From NCBI GenBank assembly GCA_036172665.1, contig CM069878.1:20036501-20100500 (forward strand): a stretch of DNA of 64,000 bases. Direction: 5' to 3'. The notes under the pieces were generated by a model. The model saw only the letters and a program-made list of their open reading frames with translations. It made no database searches and was not told where the DNA came from. Source of the stretch: Prosopocoilus inquinatus (lineage: Eukaryota > Arthropoda > Insecta > Coleoptera > Lucanidae). Both the position numbers and the translations under genes were made by a program. Shown in pieces: positions 47,890 through 62,200 of the stretch. Each line of letters opens with the position of its first letter. The stretch's first letter is position 1.

Positions 47890-50800
47890 AGAATCTGGAA
47901 ATAGTTTTGAACGAAACAACACGTGTTAGCGTTGTTCCTGTGATGTATCTAATCGATTATTACTGCCTACCATGTTATTTGACGTTTTGGTCGGCTCTAG
48001 TAACTCTGATGTGAGATACGAAGTTCTCGGACACAGCAGAAGCTGGAAATAGTTTTGAACGAAACGACACGTGTTACCGTTGTTCCTGTGATGTATCTAA
48101 TCGATCATTACTACATATCATGTTATTTGACGTTTAGATCGGCTCCAGTAACTCTGATGTGAGATACGAAATTCTCGGACGCAGCAGGAGCTGGAAATAG
48201 TTTTGAACGAAACAACACGTCCTAGCGTTGTTCCTGTGATGTATCTAATCGATCTTTTCTATTTATCATGTTATTTGAGGTTTCGATGGACTCCAGTAAC
48301 TCTGATGTGAGATACGATGTTCTCGGACGCAGCAGAAGCTGGAAATAGCTTTGAACGAAACAACACGTGTTAGCGTTGTTCCTGTGATGTATCTAATCGA
48401 TCTTTACTATTTATCATGTTATTTGACGTTTCAATGGACTCCAGTGAGTCTGATGTGAGATAGGATTTTTCCGGGCGGACCAAAAGTTGGAAGTAGTTTA
48501 GAACTAAACAACACGTGTTAGCGTTGTTCCTGTGATGTATCTAATCGATCTTTTCTATTTATCATATTATTTCAAGTTTTTATCGGCTCCAGTAACTCTG
48601 ACATGAGATACGAAGTTCTCGGACGCAGCTGAAGCTGGAAATAGTTTTGAACGAAACAACACGTGCTAGCGTTGTTCCTGTGATGTATCTAATCGATTTG
48701 TACTATTTATCATGTTATTTGATTTTTCGATGGACTCCAGTAACTCTGATGTGAGATACAAATTTCTCGGACGCAGCAGCAGCTGGAAATAATTTTGAAC
48801 GAAACAACACGTGTTAGCGTTGTTTCTCTGATGTATCTAATCGATCTTTACCATCAATCATATTATTTGACGTTTCGACCGGCGCCAGTAACTCTGATGT
48901 GAGATACGAAGTTCTCGGACGCAGCAGAAGCTGGAAATAGTTTTGAACGAAACAACACGTGCTAGCGTTGTTCCTGTGATGTATCTAATCGATTTGTACT
49001 ATTTATCATGTTATTTGATTTTTCGATGGACTCCAGTAACTCTGATGTGAGATACAAATTTCTCGGACGCAGCAGCAGCTGGAAATAATTTTGAACGAAA
49101 CAGCACGTGTTAGCGTTGTTCCTGTCATGTATCTAATCGATCTTTACTATTTATCATGTTATTTGACGTTTCGATGAACTCAACTAACTCTGATGTGAGA
49201 CACGAAGTTCTCGGACGCAGCAGGAGCTGAAAATAGTTTTGAACGAAACAACACGTGCTAGCGTTGTTCCTGTGATGCATCTAATCGATCTTTACTATTT
49301 ATCATGTTATTTGAGGTTTCGATGGACTCCAGTAACTCTGATGTGAGATACGAAGTTCTCGGACGCAGCAGAAGCTGGAAATAGCCTTGAACGAAACAAC
49401 ACGTGTTAGCCTTGTTCCTGTGAGGTATCTAATCGATCTTTACTATTTATCATGTTATTTGACGATTCAATGGACTCCAGTGAGTCTGATGTGAGATAGG
49501 ATTTTTCCGGGCGCACCAAAAGTTGGAAGTAGTTTTGAACTAAACAACACGTGCTAGCGTTGTTCCTGTGATGTATCTAATCGACCTTTACTATCTAGCA
49601 TGTTTTTCGAGGTTTCGATGGACTCCATTAACTTATGTGAGATACGAAGTTCTCGGACGCAGCAGAAGCTGGAAATAGTTTTGAACGAAACAACACGTGT
49701 TAGCGTTGTTCCTGTGATGTATCTAATCGATCTTTACTATTTATCATGTTATTTGATGTCTTGATCGGCTCCAGTAACTCTGATATTAGATACGAAGTTC
49801 TCGGGCGCAGCAGGAGCTGGAAATAGTTTTGAACGAAACAACACGTGCTAGCGTTGTTCCTGTGATATATCTAATCGATCTTTACTATTTATCATGTTAT
49901 TTGACGTTTCGATGGACTCCAGTAACTCTGATATTAGATACGAAGTTCTGGGACGCAGCAGAAGCTGGAAATAGTTTTGAACGAAACAACACGTGTTAGC
50001 GTTGTTCCTGTGAGGTATCCAATCGATCTTTACTATTTATCATGTTATTTGACGTTTCAATGGACTCCAGTGAGTCTGATGTGAGATAGGATTTTTCCGG
50101 GCGCACCAAAAGTTGGAAGTAGTTTTGAACTAAGCAACACGTGTTAGCGTTGTTCCCTTGAAGTATCTAATAGATCTTTACTATCTATCATGTTATTTGA
50201 CGTTTCGATGGACTCCAGTAACTCTGGTGTGTGATAAGAAGTTCCCGGACGCAGCATCAGCTGGAAATATTTTCGAACGAAACAACACGTAGTGGCGTTA
50301 TTCCTGTGATATATCTAAACGATCCTTGACTATCTATCATGTTATTTGACGCTTTGATCGGCTCCAGTACCTCTGATGTGAGATACGAAGTTGCCGGACG
50401 CAGCAGGAGCTGGAAATAGTTTTGAACTAAACAACACGTGTTAGCGTTGTTCCTGTGACGTATATAATCGATCATTACTACCTATCATGTTATTTGAAGT
50501 TTTGATCGGCTCCAGTAACTCTGATGTGAGATACGAAGTTCTCGGACGCAGCAGAAGCTGGAAATAGTTTTGAACGAAACAACACGTGTTAGCGTTGTTC
50601 CTGTGATGTATCTAATCGATCTTTACTATTTATCATGTTATTTGAAGCTTTGATCGGCTAAAGTAACTCTAATGTGAGATAAGAAGTTCTCGGACGCAGC
50701 ATGATCTAGAAATAGTTTTGAACGAAACAACACGTGCTAGCGTTGTTCCTGTGATATATCTAATCGATCTTTACTATATATCATATTATTTGACGTTTCG

Positions 50801-53270
50801 ATGAACTCCAGTAATTCTGATGTGAGATACGAAGTTCTCAGACGCAGGAGAAGCTGGAAATAGTTTTGAACGAAACAACACGTGTTAGCGTTGTTCCTGT
50901 GATGTATCTAATCGATCATTACTACCTATCATGTTGTTTGACGTTTAGATCGGCTCCAGTAACTCTGATGTGAGATACGAAATTCTCGGATGCAGCAGGA
51001 GCTGGAAACAGTTTTGAACGAAACAACACGTGTTAGCGTTGTTCCTGTGATGTATCTAATCGATCTTTACTATTTATCATGCTATTTCACGTTTTGATCG
51101 GCTCCAGTAACTCTGATGTGAGATACGAAGTTCTCGGACGCAGCAGAAGCTGGAAATAGTTTTGAACGAAACAACACGCGTTAGCGTTGTTCCTGTGATG
51201 TATCTAATCGATCATTACTGCCTATCATGTTATTTGACGTTTTGGTCGGCTCCAGTAACTCTGATGTGAGATACGAAGTTCTCGGACGCAGCAGAAGCTG
51301 GAAATAGTTTTGAACGAAACAACACGTGTTACCGTTGTTCCTGTGATGTATCTAATAGATCATTACTACCTATCATGTTATTTGACGTTTAGATCGGCTC
51401 CAGTAACTCTGATGTGAGATACGAAATTCTCGGACGCAGCAGGAGCTGGAAATAGTTTTGAACGAAACAACACGTGCTAGCGTTGTTCCTGTGATGTATC
51501 TAATCGATCTTTTCTATTTATCATGTTATTTGAGGTTTCGATGGACTCCAGTAACTCTGATGTGAGATACGAAGTTCTCGGACGCAGCAGAAGCTGGAAA
51601 TAGTTTTGAACGAAACAACACGGGCTAGCGTTGTTCCTGTGATGTATCTAATCGATCTTTACTATTTATCATGTTATTTGAAGTTTTGATCGGCTCCAGT
51701 AACTCTGATGTGAGATACGAAGTTCTCGGACGCAGCAGAAGCTGGAAATAGTTTTGAACGAAACAACACGTGTTAGCATTGTTCCTGTGATGTATCTAAT
51801 CGATTTTTACTATTTATCATGTTATTTGATTTTTCGATGGACTCCAGTAACTCTGATATTAGATACGAAGTTCTCGGACGCAGCAGGAGCTGAAAATAAT
51901 TTTGATCGAAACAACACGTGTTAGCGTTGTTTCTCTGATGTATCTAATCGATCTTTACCATCAATCATATTATTTGACGTTTCGACCGGCGCCAGTAACT
52001 CTGATGTGAGATACGAAGTTCTCGGACGCAGCAGAAGCTGGAAATAGTTTTGAACGAAACAACACGTGCTAGCGTTGTTCCTGTGATGTATCTAATCGAT
52101 TTGTACTATTTATCATGTTATTTGATTTTTCGATGGACTCCAGTAACTCTGATGTGAGATACAAATTTCTCGGACGCAGCAGCAGCTGGAAATAATTTTG
52201 AACGAAACAGCACGTGTTAGCGTTGTTCCTGTCATGTATCTAATCGATCTTTACTATTTATCATGTTATTTGACGTTTCGATGAACTCAACTAACTCTGA
52301 TGTGAGACACGAAGTTCTCGGACGCAGCAGGAGGTGAAAATAGTTTTGAACGAAACAACACGTGCTAGCGTTGTTCCTGTGATGCATCTAATCGATCTTT
52401 ACTATTTATCATGTTATTTGAGGTTTCGATGGACTCCAGTAACTCTGATGTGAGATACGAAATTCTCGGACGCGACAGGTGCTGGAAATAGTTTTGAACG
52501 AAACAACACGTGTTAGCGTTGTTCCTGTGATGTATCTAATCGATCTTTTCTATTTATCATATTATTTCAAGTTTTTATCGGCTCCAGTAACTCTGACATG
52601 AGATACGAAGTTCTCGGACGCAGCTGAAGCTGGAAATAGTTTTGAACGAAACAACACGTGCTAGCGTTGTTCCTGTGATGTATCTAATCGATTTGTACTA
52701 TTTATCATGTTATTTGATTTTTCGATGGACTCCAGTAACTCTGATGTGAGATACAAATTTCTCGGACGCAGCAGCAGCTGGAAATAATTTTGAACGAAAC
52801 AGCACGTGTTAGCGTTGTTCCTGTCATGTATCTAATCGATCTTTACTATTTATCATGTTATTTGACGTTTCGATGAACTCCACTAACTCTGATGTGAGAC
52901 ACGAAGTACTCGGACGCAGCAGGAGCTGGACATAGTTTTGAACGAAACAACACGTGCTATCGTTGTTCCTGTGATATATCTAATCGTTCTTTACTACCTA
53001 TCATGTCATTTAACGTTTCAATGGACTCCAGTAACTCTGATGTGAGATACGAAGTTCTCGGACGCAGCATTAGCTTGAAATAGTTTTGAACGAAACAACA
53101 CGTGCTAGCGTTGTTCCTGTGATGTATCTAATCGATCTTTACTATTTATCATATTATTTCAAGTCTTTATGGGCTCCAGTAACTCTGATATGAGATACGA
53201 ATTTCTCGGACGCAGCATGAGCTGGAAACAGTTTTGAACGAAACAACACGTGTTAGCGTTGTTCCTGTGA
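47890..53270 (+). repeat. Right-arm block, copy 1
   Basis: This is the reference copy of a long multi-monomer block. Up to about 51855 it matches copy 2 at an offset of 6,067 bp, and over about 48.5-53.05 kb it matches copy 3 at 10,949 bp. Within it the variant CAGCTGAAGCTGG recurs at 48626 and 52621 (3,995 bp, 27 monomers), so it is itself a mosaic. Confidence 0.8.
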
Positions 53271-53956
53271 CGTATATAATCCACCATTACTACCTATCAT
53301 GTTATTTGAAGTTTTGATCGGCTCCAGTAACTCTGATGTGAGATACGAAGTTCTCGGACGCAGCAGAAGCTGGAAATAGTTTTGAACGAAACAACACGGG
53401 CTAGCGTTGTTCCTGTGATGTGTCTAATCGATCTTTACTATTTATCATGTTATTTGACGCTTTGATCGGCTCCAGTAACTCTGATGTGAGATACGAATTT
53501 CTCAGACGCAGCAGAAGCTGGAAATAGTTTTGAACGAAACAACACGTGTTAGCGTTGTTCCTGTGATGTATCTAATCGATCATTACTACCTATCATGTTA
53601 TTTGACGTTTAGATCGGCTCCAGTAACTCTGATGTGATATACGAAATTCTCGGACGCAGCAGGAGCTGGAAATAGTTTTGAACGAAACAACACGTGTTAG
53701 CGTTGTTCCTGTGATGTATCTAATCGATCTTTACTACTTATCATGTTATTTGACGTTTTGATCGGCTCCAGTAACTCTGATGTGAGAGACGAAGTTCTCG
53801 GACGCAGCAGAAGCTGGAAATAGTTTTGAACGAAACAACACGTGTTAGCGTTGTTCCTGTGATGTATCTAATCGATCATTACTGCCTACCATGTTATTTG
53901 ACGTTTTGGTCGGCTCCAGTAACTCTGATGTGAGATACGAAGTTCTCGGACGCAGC

Positions 53957-56900
53957 AGAATCTGGAAATAGTTTTGAACGAAACAACACGTGTTAGCGTT
54001 GTTCCTGTGATGTATCTAATCGATTATTACTGCCTACCATGTTATTTGACGTTTTGGTCGGCTCTAGTAACTCTGATGTGAGATACGAAGTTCTCGGACA
54101 CAGCAGAAGCTGGAAATAGTTTTGAACGAAACGACACGTGTTACCGTTGTTCCTGTGATGTATCTAATCGATCATTACTACATATCATGTTATTTGACGT
54201 TTAGATCGGCTCCAGTAACTCTGATGTGAGATACGAAATTCTCGGACGCAGCAGGAGCTGGAAATAGTTTTGAACGAAACAACACGTGCTAGCGTTGTTC
54301 CTGTGATGTATCTAATCGATCTTTTCTATTTATCATGTTATTTGAGGTTTCGATGGACTCCAGTAACTCTGATGTGAGATACGATGTTCTCGGACGCAGC
54401 AGAAGCTGGAAATAGCTTTGAACGAAACAACACGTGTTAGCGTTGTTCCTGTGATGTATCTAATCGATCTTTACTATTTATCATGTTATTTGACGTTTCA
54501 ATGGACTCCAGTGAGTCTGATGTGAGATAGGATTTTTCCGGGCGCACCAAAAGTTGGAAGTAGTTTAGAACTAAACAACACGTGTTAGCGTTGTTCCTGT
54601 GATGTATCTAATCGATCTTTTCTATTTATCATATTATTTCAAGTTTTTATCGGCTCCAGTAACTCTGACATGAGATACGAAGTTCTCGGACGCAGCTGAA
54701 GCTGGAAATAGTTTTGAACGAAACAACACGTGCTAGCGTTGTTCCTGTGATGTATCTAATCGATTTGTACTATTTATCATGTTATTTGATTTTTCGATGG
54801 ACTCCAGTAACTCTGATGTGAGATACAAATTTCTCGGACGCAGCAGCAGCTGGAAATAATTTTGAACGAAACAACACGTGTTAGCGTTGTTTCTCTGATG
54901 TATCTAATCGATCTTTACCATCAATCATATTATTTGACGTTTCGACCGGCGCCAGTAACTCTGATGTGAGATACGAAGTTCTCGGACGCAGCAGAAGCTG
55001 GAAATAGTTTTGAACGAAACAACACGTGCTAGCGTTGTTCCTGTGATGTATCTAATCGATTTGTACTATTTATCATGTTATTTGATTTTTCGATGGACTC
55101 CAGTAACTCTGATGTGAGATACAAATTTCTCGGACGCAGCAGCAGCTGGAAATAATTTTGAACGAAACAGCACGTGTTAGCGTTGTTCCTGTCATGTATC
55201 TAATCGATCTTTACTATTTATCATGTTATTTGACGTTTCGATGAACTCAACTAACTCTGATGTGAGACACGAAGTTCTCGGACGCAGCAGGAGCTGAAAA
55301 TAGTTTTGAACGAAACAACACGTGCTAGCGTTGTTCCTGTGATGCATCTAATCGATCTTTACTATTTATCATGTTATTTGAGGTTTCGATGGACTCCAGT
55401 AACTCTGATGTGAGATACGAAGTTCTCGGACGCAGCAGAAGCTGGAAATAGCTTTGAACGAAACAACACGTGTTAGCCTTGTTCCTGTGAGGTATCTAAT
55501 CGATCTTTACTATTTATCATGTTATTTGACGATTCAATGGACTCCAGTGAGTCTGATGTGAGATAGGATTTTTCCGGGCGCACCAAAAGTTGGAAGTAGT
55601 TTTGAACTAAACAACACGTGCTAGCGTTGTTCCTGTGATGTATCTAATCGACCTTTACTATCTAGCATGTTTTTCGAGGTTTCGATGGACTCCATTAACT
55701 TATGTGAGATACGAAGTTCTCGGACGCAGCAGAAGCTGGAAATAGTTTTGAACGAAACAACACGTGTTAGCGTTGTTCCTGTGATGTATCTAATCGATCT
55801 TTACTATTTATCATGTTATTTGATGTCTTGATCGGCTCCAGTAACTCTGATATTAGATACGAAGTTCTCGGGCGCAGCAGGAGCTGGAAATAGTTTTGAA
55901 CGAAACAACACGTGCTAGCGTTGTTCCTGTGATATATCTAATCGATCTTTACTATTTATCATGTTATTTGACGTTTCGATGGACTCCAGTAACTCTGATA
56001 TTAGATACGAAGTTCTGGGACGCAGCAGAAGCTGGAAATAGTTTTGAACGAAACAACACGTGTTAGCGTTGTTCCTGTGAGGTATCCAATCGATCTTTAC
56101 TATTTATCATGTTATTTGACGTTTCAATGGACTCCAGTGAGTCTGATGTGAGATAGGATTTTTCCGGGCGCACCAAAAGTTGGAAGTAGTTTTGAACTAA
56201 GCAACACTTGTTAGCGTTGTTCCCTTGAAGTATCTAATAGATCTTTACTATCTATCATGTTATTTGACGTTTCGATGGACTCCAGTAACTCTGGTGTGTG
56301 ATAAGAAGTTCCCGGACGCAGCATCAGCTGGAAATATTTTCGAACGAAACAACACGTAGTGGCGTTATTCCTGTGATATATCTAAACGATCCTTGACTAT
56401 CTATCATGTTATTTGACGCTTTGATCGGCTCCAGTACCTCTGATGTGAGATACGAAGTTGCCGGACGCAGCAGGAGCTGGAAATAGTTTTGAACTAAACA
56501 ACACGTGTTAGCGTTGTTCCTGTGACCTATATAATCGATCATTACTACCTATCATGTTATTTGAAGTTTTGATCGGCTCCAGTAACTCTGATGTGAGATA
56601 CGAAGTTCTCGGACGCAGCAGAAGCTGGAAATAGTTTTGAACGAAACAACACGTGTTAGCGTTGTTCCTGTGATGTATCTAATCGATCTTTACTATTTAT
56701 CATGTTATTTGAAGCTTTGATCGGCTAAAGTAACTCTAATGTGAGATAAGAAGTTCTCGGACGCAGCATGATCTAGAAATAGTTTTGAACGAAACAACAC
56801 GTGCTAGCGTTGTTCCTGTGATATATCTAATCGATCTTTACTATATATCATATTATTTGACGTTTCGATGAACTCCAGTAATTCTGATGTGAGATACGAA

Positions 56901-57922
56901 GTTCTCAGACGCAGGAGAAGCTGGAAATAGTTTTGAACGAAACAACACGTGTTAGCGTTGTTCCTGTGATGTATCTAATCGATCATTACTACCTATCATG
57001 TTGTTTGACGTTTAGATCGGCTCCAGTAACTCTGATGTGAGATACGAAATTCTCGGATGCAGCAGGAGCTGGAAACAGTTTTGAACGAAACAACACATGT
57101 TAGCGTTGTTCCTGTGATGTATCTAATCGATCTTTACTATTTATCATGCTATTTCACGTTTTGATCGGCTCCAGTAACTCTGATGTGAGATACGAAGTTC
57201 TCGGACGCAGCAGAAGCTGGAAATAGTTTTGAACGAAACAACACGCGTTAGCGTTGTTCCTGTGATGTATCTAATCGATCATTACTGCCTATCATGTTAT
57301 TTGACGTTTTGGTCGGCTCCAGTAACTCTGATGTGAGATACGAAGTTCTCGGACGCAGCAGAAGCTGGAAATAGTTTTGAACGAAACAACACGTGTTACC
57401 GTTGTTCCTGTGATGTATCTAATAGATCATTACTACCTATCATGTTATTTGACGTTTAGATCGGCTCCAGTAACTCTGATGTGAGATACGAAATTCTCGG
57501 ACGCAGCAGGAGCTGGAAATAGTTTTGAACGAAACAACACGTGCTAGCGTTGTTCCTGTGATGTATCTAATCGATCTTTTCTATTTATCATGTTATTTGA
57601 GGTTTCGATGGACTCCAGTAACTCTGATGTGAGATACGAAGTTCTCGGACGCAGCAGAAGCTGGAAATAGTTTTGAACGAAACAACACGGGCTAGCGTTG
57701 TTCCTGTGATGTATCTAATCGATCTTTACTATTTATCATGTTATTTGAAGTTTTGATCGGCTCCAGTAACTCTGATGTGAGATACGAAGTTCTCGGACGC
57801 AGCAGAAGCTGGAAATAGTTTTGAACGAAACAACACGTGTTAGCATTGTTCCTGTGATGTATCTAATCGATTTTTACTATTTATCATGTTATTTGATTTT
57901 TCGATGGACTCCAGTAACTCTG
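53957..57922 (+). repeat. Right-arm block, copy 2
   Basis: It matches copy 1 at an offset of 6,067 bp (41 monomers minus one base), for example GAATCTGG at 47891 and 53958, and CAGCTGAAG at 48626 and 54693. Similarity to copy 1 stops near 57922, where the sequence jumps to a repeat of about 55407-56450. Confidence 0.8.
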
Positions 57923-58965
57923 ATGTGAGATACGAAGTTCTCGGACGCAGCAGAAGCTGGAAATAGCTTTGAACGAAACAACACGTGTTAGCCTTGTTCC
58001 TGTGAGGTATCTAATCGATCTTTACTATTTATCATGTTATTTGACGATTCAATGGACTCCAGTGAGTCTGATGTGAGATAGGATTTTTCCGGGCGCACCA
58101 AAAGTTGGAAGTAGTTTTGAACTAAACAACACGTGCTAGCGTTGTTCCTGTGATGTATCTAATCGACCTTTACTATCTAGCATGTTTTTCGAGGTTTCGA
58201 TGGACTCCATTAACTTATGTGAGATACGAAGTTCTCGGACGCAGCAGAAGCTGGAAATAGTTTTGAACGAAACAACACGTGTTAGCGTTGTTCCTGTGAT
58301 GTATCTAATCGATCTTTACTATTTATCATGTTATTTGATGTCTTGATCGGCTCCAGTAACTCTGATATTAGATACGAAGTTCTCGGGCGCAGCAGGAGCT
58401 GGAAATAGTTTTGAACGAAACAACACGTGCTAGCGTTGTTCCTGTGATATATCTAATCGATCTTTACTATTTATCATGTTATTTGACGTTTCGATGGACT
58501 CCAGTAACTCTGATATTAGATACGAAGTTCTGGGACGCAGCAGAAGCTGGAAATAGTTTTGAACGAAACAACACGTGTTAGCGTTGTTCCTGTGAGGTAT
58601 CCAATCGATCTTTACTATTTATCATGTTATTTGACGTTTCAATGGACTCCAGTGAGTCTGATGTGAGATAGGATTTTTCCGGGCGCACCAAAAGTTGGAA
58701 GTAGTTTTGAACTAAGCAACACGTGTTAGCGTTGTTCCCTTGAAGTATCTAATAGATCTTTACTATCTATCATGTTATTTGACGTTTCGATGGACTCCAG
58801 TAACTCTGGTGTGTGATAAGAAGTTCCCGGACGCAGCATCAGCTGGAAATATTTTCGAACGAAACAACACGTAGTGGCGTTATTCCTGTGATATATCTAA
58901 ACGATCCTTGACTATCTATCATGTTATTTGACGCTTTGATCGGCTCCAGTACCTCTGATGTGAGA
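57922..58965 (+). repeat. Local re-duplication of ~1.04 kb
   Basis: From about 57922 to 58965 the sequence repeats about 55407-56450 (offset 2,515 bp, 17 monomers minus one). The marker TGTTAGCCTTG is at 55471 and 57986. It is inserted between copies 2 and 3 of the large block. Confidence 0.7.
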
Positions 58966-59289
58966 TACGAAGTTCTCGGACGCAGCAGAAGCTGGAAATA
59001 GTTTTGAACGAAACAACACGTGTTACCGTTGTTCCTGTGATGTATCTAATAGATCATTACTACCTATCATGTTATTTGACGTTTAGATCGGCTCCAGTAA
59101 CTCTGATGTGAGATACGAAATTCTCGGACGCAGCAGGAGCTGGAAATAGTTTTGAACGAAACAACACGTGTTACCGTTGTTCCTGTGATGTATCTAATAG
59201 ATCATTACTACCTATCATGTTATTTGACGTTTAGATCGGCTCCAGTAACTCTGATGTGAGATACGAAATTCTCGGACGCAGCAGGAGCT

Positions 59290-62200
59290 GGAAATAGTTT
59301 TGAACGAAACAACACGTGCTAGCGTTGTTCCTGTGATGTATCTAATCGATCTTTTCTATTTATCATGTTATTTGAGGTTTCGATGGACTCCAGTAACTCT
59401 GATGTGAGATACGATGTTCTCGGACGCAGCAGAAGCTGGAAATAGCTTTGAACGAAACAACACGTGTTAGCGTTGTTCCTGTGATGTATCTAATCGATCT
59501 TTACTATTTATCATATTATTTCAAGTTTTTATCGGCTCCAGTAACTCTGACATGAGATACGAAGTTCTCGGACGCAGCTGAAGCTGGAAATAGTTTTGAA
59601 CGAAACAACACGTGCTAGCGTTGTTCCTGTGATGTATCTAATCGATTTGTACTATTTATCATGTTATTTGATTTTTCGATGGACTCCAGTAACTCTGATG
59701 TGAGATACAAATTTCTCGGACGCAGCAGCAGCTGGAAATAATTTTGAACGAAACAACACGTGTTAGCGTTGTTTCTCTGATGTATCTAATCGATCTTTAC
59801 CATCAATCATATTATTTGACGTTTCGACCGGCGCCAGTAACTCTGATGTGAGATACGAAGTTCTCGGACGCAGCAGAAGCTGGAAATAGTTTTGAACGAA
59901 ACAACACGTGCTAGCGTTGTTCCTGTGATGTATCTAATCGATTTGTACTATTTATCATGTTATTTGATTTTTCGATGGACTCCAGTAACTCTGATGTGAG
60001 ATACAAATTTCTCGGACGCAGCAGCAGCTGGAAATAATTTTGAACGAAACAGCACGTGTTAGCGTTGTTCCTGTCATGTATCTAATCGATCTTTACTATT
60101 TATCATGTTATTTGACGTTTCGATGAACTCAACTAACTCTGATGTGAGACACGAAGTTCTCGGACGCAGCAGGAGCTGAAAATAGTTTTGAACGAAACAA
60201 CACGTGCTAGCGTTGTTCCTGTGATGCATCTAATCGATCTTTACTATTTATCATGTTATTTGAGGTTTCGATGGACTCCAGTAACTCTGATGTGAGATAC
60301 GAAGTTCTCGGACGCAGCAGAAGCTGGAAATAGCTTTGAACGAAACAACACGTGTTAGCCTTGTTCCTGTGAGGTATCTAATCGATCTTTACTATTTATC
60401 ATGTTATTTGACGATTCAATGGACTCCAGTGAGTCTGATGTGAGATAGGATTTTTCCGGGCGCACCAAAAGTTGGAAGTAGTTTTGAACTAAACAACACG
60501 TGCTAGCGTTGTTCCTGTGATGTATCTAATCGACCTTTACTATCTAGCATGTTTTTCGAGGTTTCGATGGACTCCATTAACTTATGTGAGATACGAAGTT
60601 CTCGGACGCAGCAGAAGCTGGAAATAGTTTTGAACGAAACAACACGTGTTAGCGTTGTTCCTGTGATGTATCTAATCGATCTTTACTATTTATCATGTTA
60701 TTTGATGTCTTGATCGGCTCCAGTAACTCTGATATTAGATACGAAGTTCTCGGGCGCAGCAGGAGCTGGAAATAGTTTTGAACGAAACAACACGTGCTAG
60801 CGTTGTTCCTGTGATATATCTAATCGATCTTTACTATTTATCATGTTATTTGACGTTTCGATGGACTCCAGTAACTCTGATATTAGATACGAAGTTCTGG
60901 GACGCAGCAGAAGCTGGAAATAGTTTTGAACGAAACAACACGTGTTAGCGTTGTTCCTGTGAGGTATCCAATCGATCTTTACTATTTATCATGTTATTTG
61001 ACGTTTCAATGGACTCCAGTGTGTCTGATGTGAGATAGGATTTTTCCGGGCGCACCAAAAGTTGGAAGTAGTTTTGAACTAAGCAACACGTGTTAGCGTT
61101 GTTCCCTTGAAGTATCTAATAGATCTTTACTATCTATCATGTTATTTGACGTTTCGATGGACTCCAGTAACTCTGGTGTGTGATAAGAAGTTCCCGGACG
61201 CAGCATCAGCTGGAAATATTTTCGAACGAAACAACACGTAGTGGCGTTATTCCTGTGATATATCTAAACGATCCTTGACTATCTATCATGTTATTTGACG
61301 CTTTGATCGGCTCCAGTACCTCTGATGTGAGATACGAAGTTGCCGGACGCAGCAGGAGCTGGAAATAGTTTTGAACTAAACAACACGTGTTAGCGTTGTT
61401 CCTGTGACGTATATAATCGATCATTACTACCTATCATGTTATTTGAAGTTTTGATCGGCTCCAGTAACTCTGATGTGAGATACGAAGTTCTCGGACGCAG
61501 CAGAAGCTGGAAATAGTTTTGAACGAAACAACACGTGTTAGCGTTGTTCCTGTGATGTATCTAATCGATCTTTACTATTTATCATGTTATTTGAAGCTTT
61601 GATCGGCTAAAGTAACTCTAATGTGAGATAAGAAGTTCTCGGACGCAGCATGATCTAGAAATAGTTTTGAACGAAACAACACGTGCTAGCGTTGTTCCTG
61701 TGATATATCTAATCGATCTTTACTATATATCATATTATTTGACGTTTCGATGAACTCCAGTAATTCTGATGTGAGATACGAAGTTCTCAGACGCAGGAGA
61801 AGCTGGAAATAGTTTTGAACGAAACAACACGTGTTAGCGTTGTTCCTGTGATGTATCTAATCGATCATTACTACCTATCATGTTGTTTGACGTTTAGATC
61901 GGCTCCAGTAACTCTGATGTGAGATACGAAATTCTCGGATGCAGCAGGAGCTGGAAACAGTTTTGAACGAAACAACACATGTTAGCGTTGTTCCTGTGAT
62001 GTATCTAATCGATCTTTACTATTTATCATGCTATTTCACGTTTTGATCGGCTCCAGTAACTCTGATGTGAGATACGAAGTTCTCGGACGCAGCAGAAGCT
62101 GGAAATAGTTTTGAACGAAACAACACGCGTTAGCGTTGTTCCTGTGATGTATCTAATCGATCATTACTGCCTATCATGTTATTTGACGTTTTGGTCGGCT

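Noticed and set aside
50257..61424. Three copies of a 72-codon minus-strand open frame (50257, 56324, 61206)
   Set aside because: They lie entirely inside satellite monomers and recur because the block was duplicated. They have no protein features.
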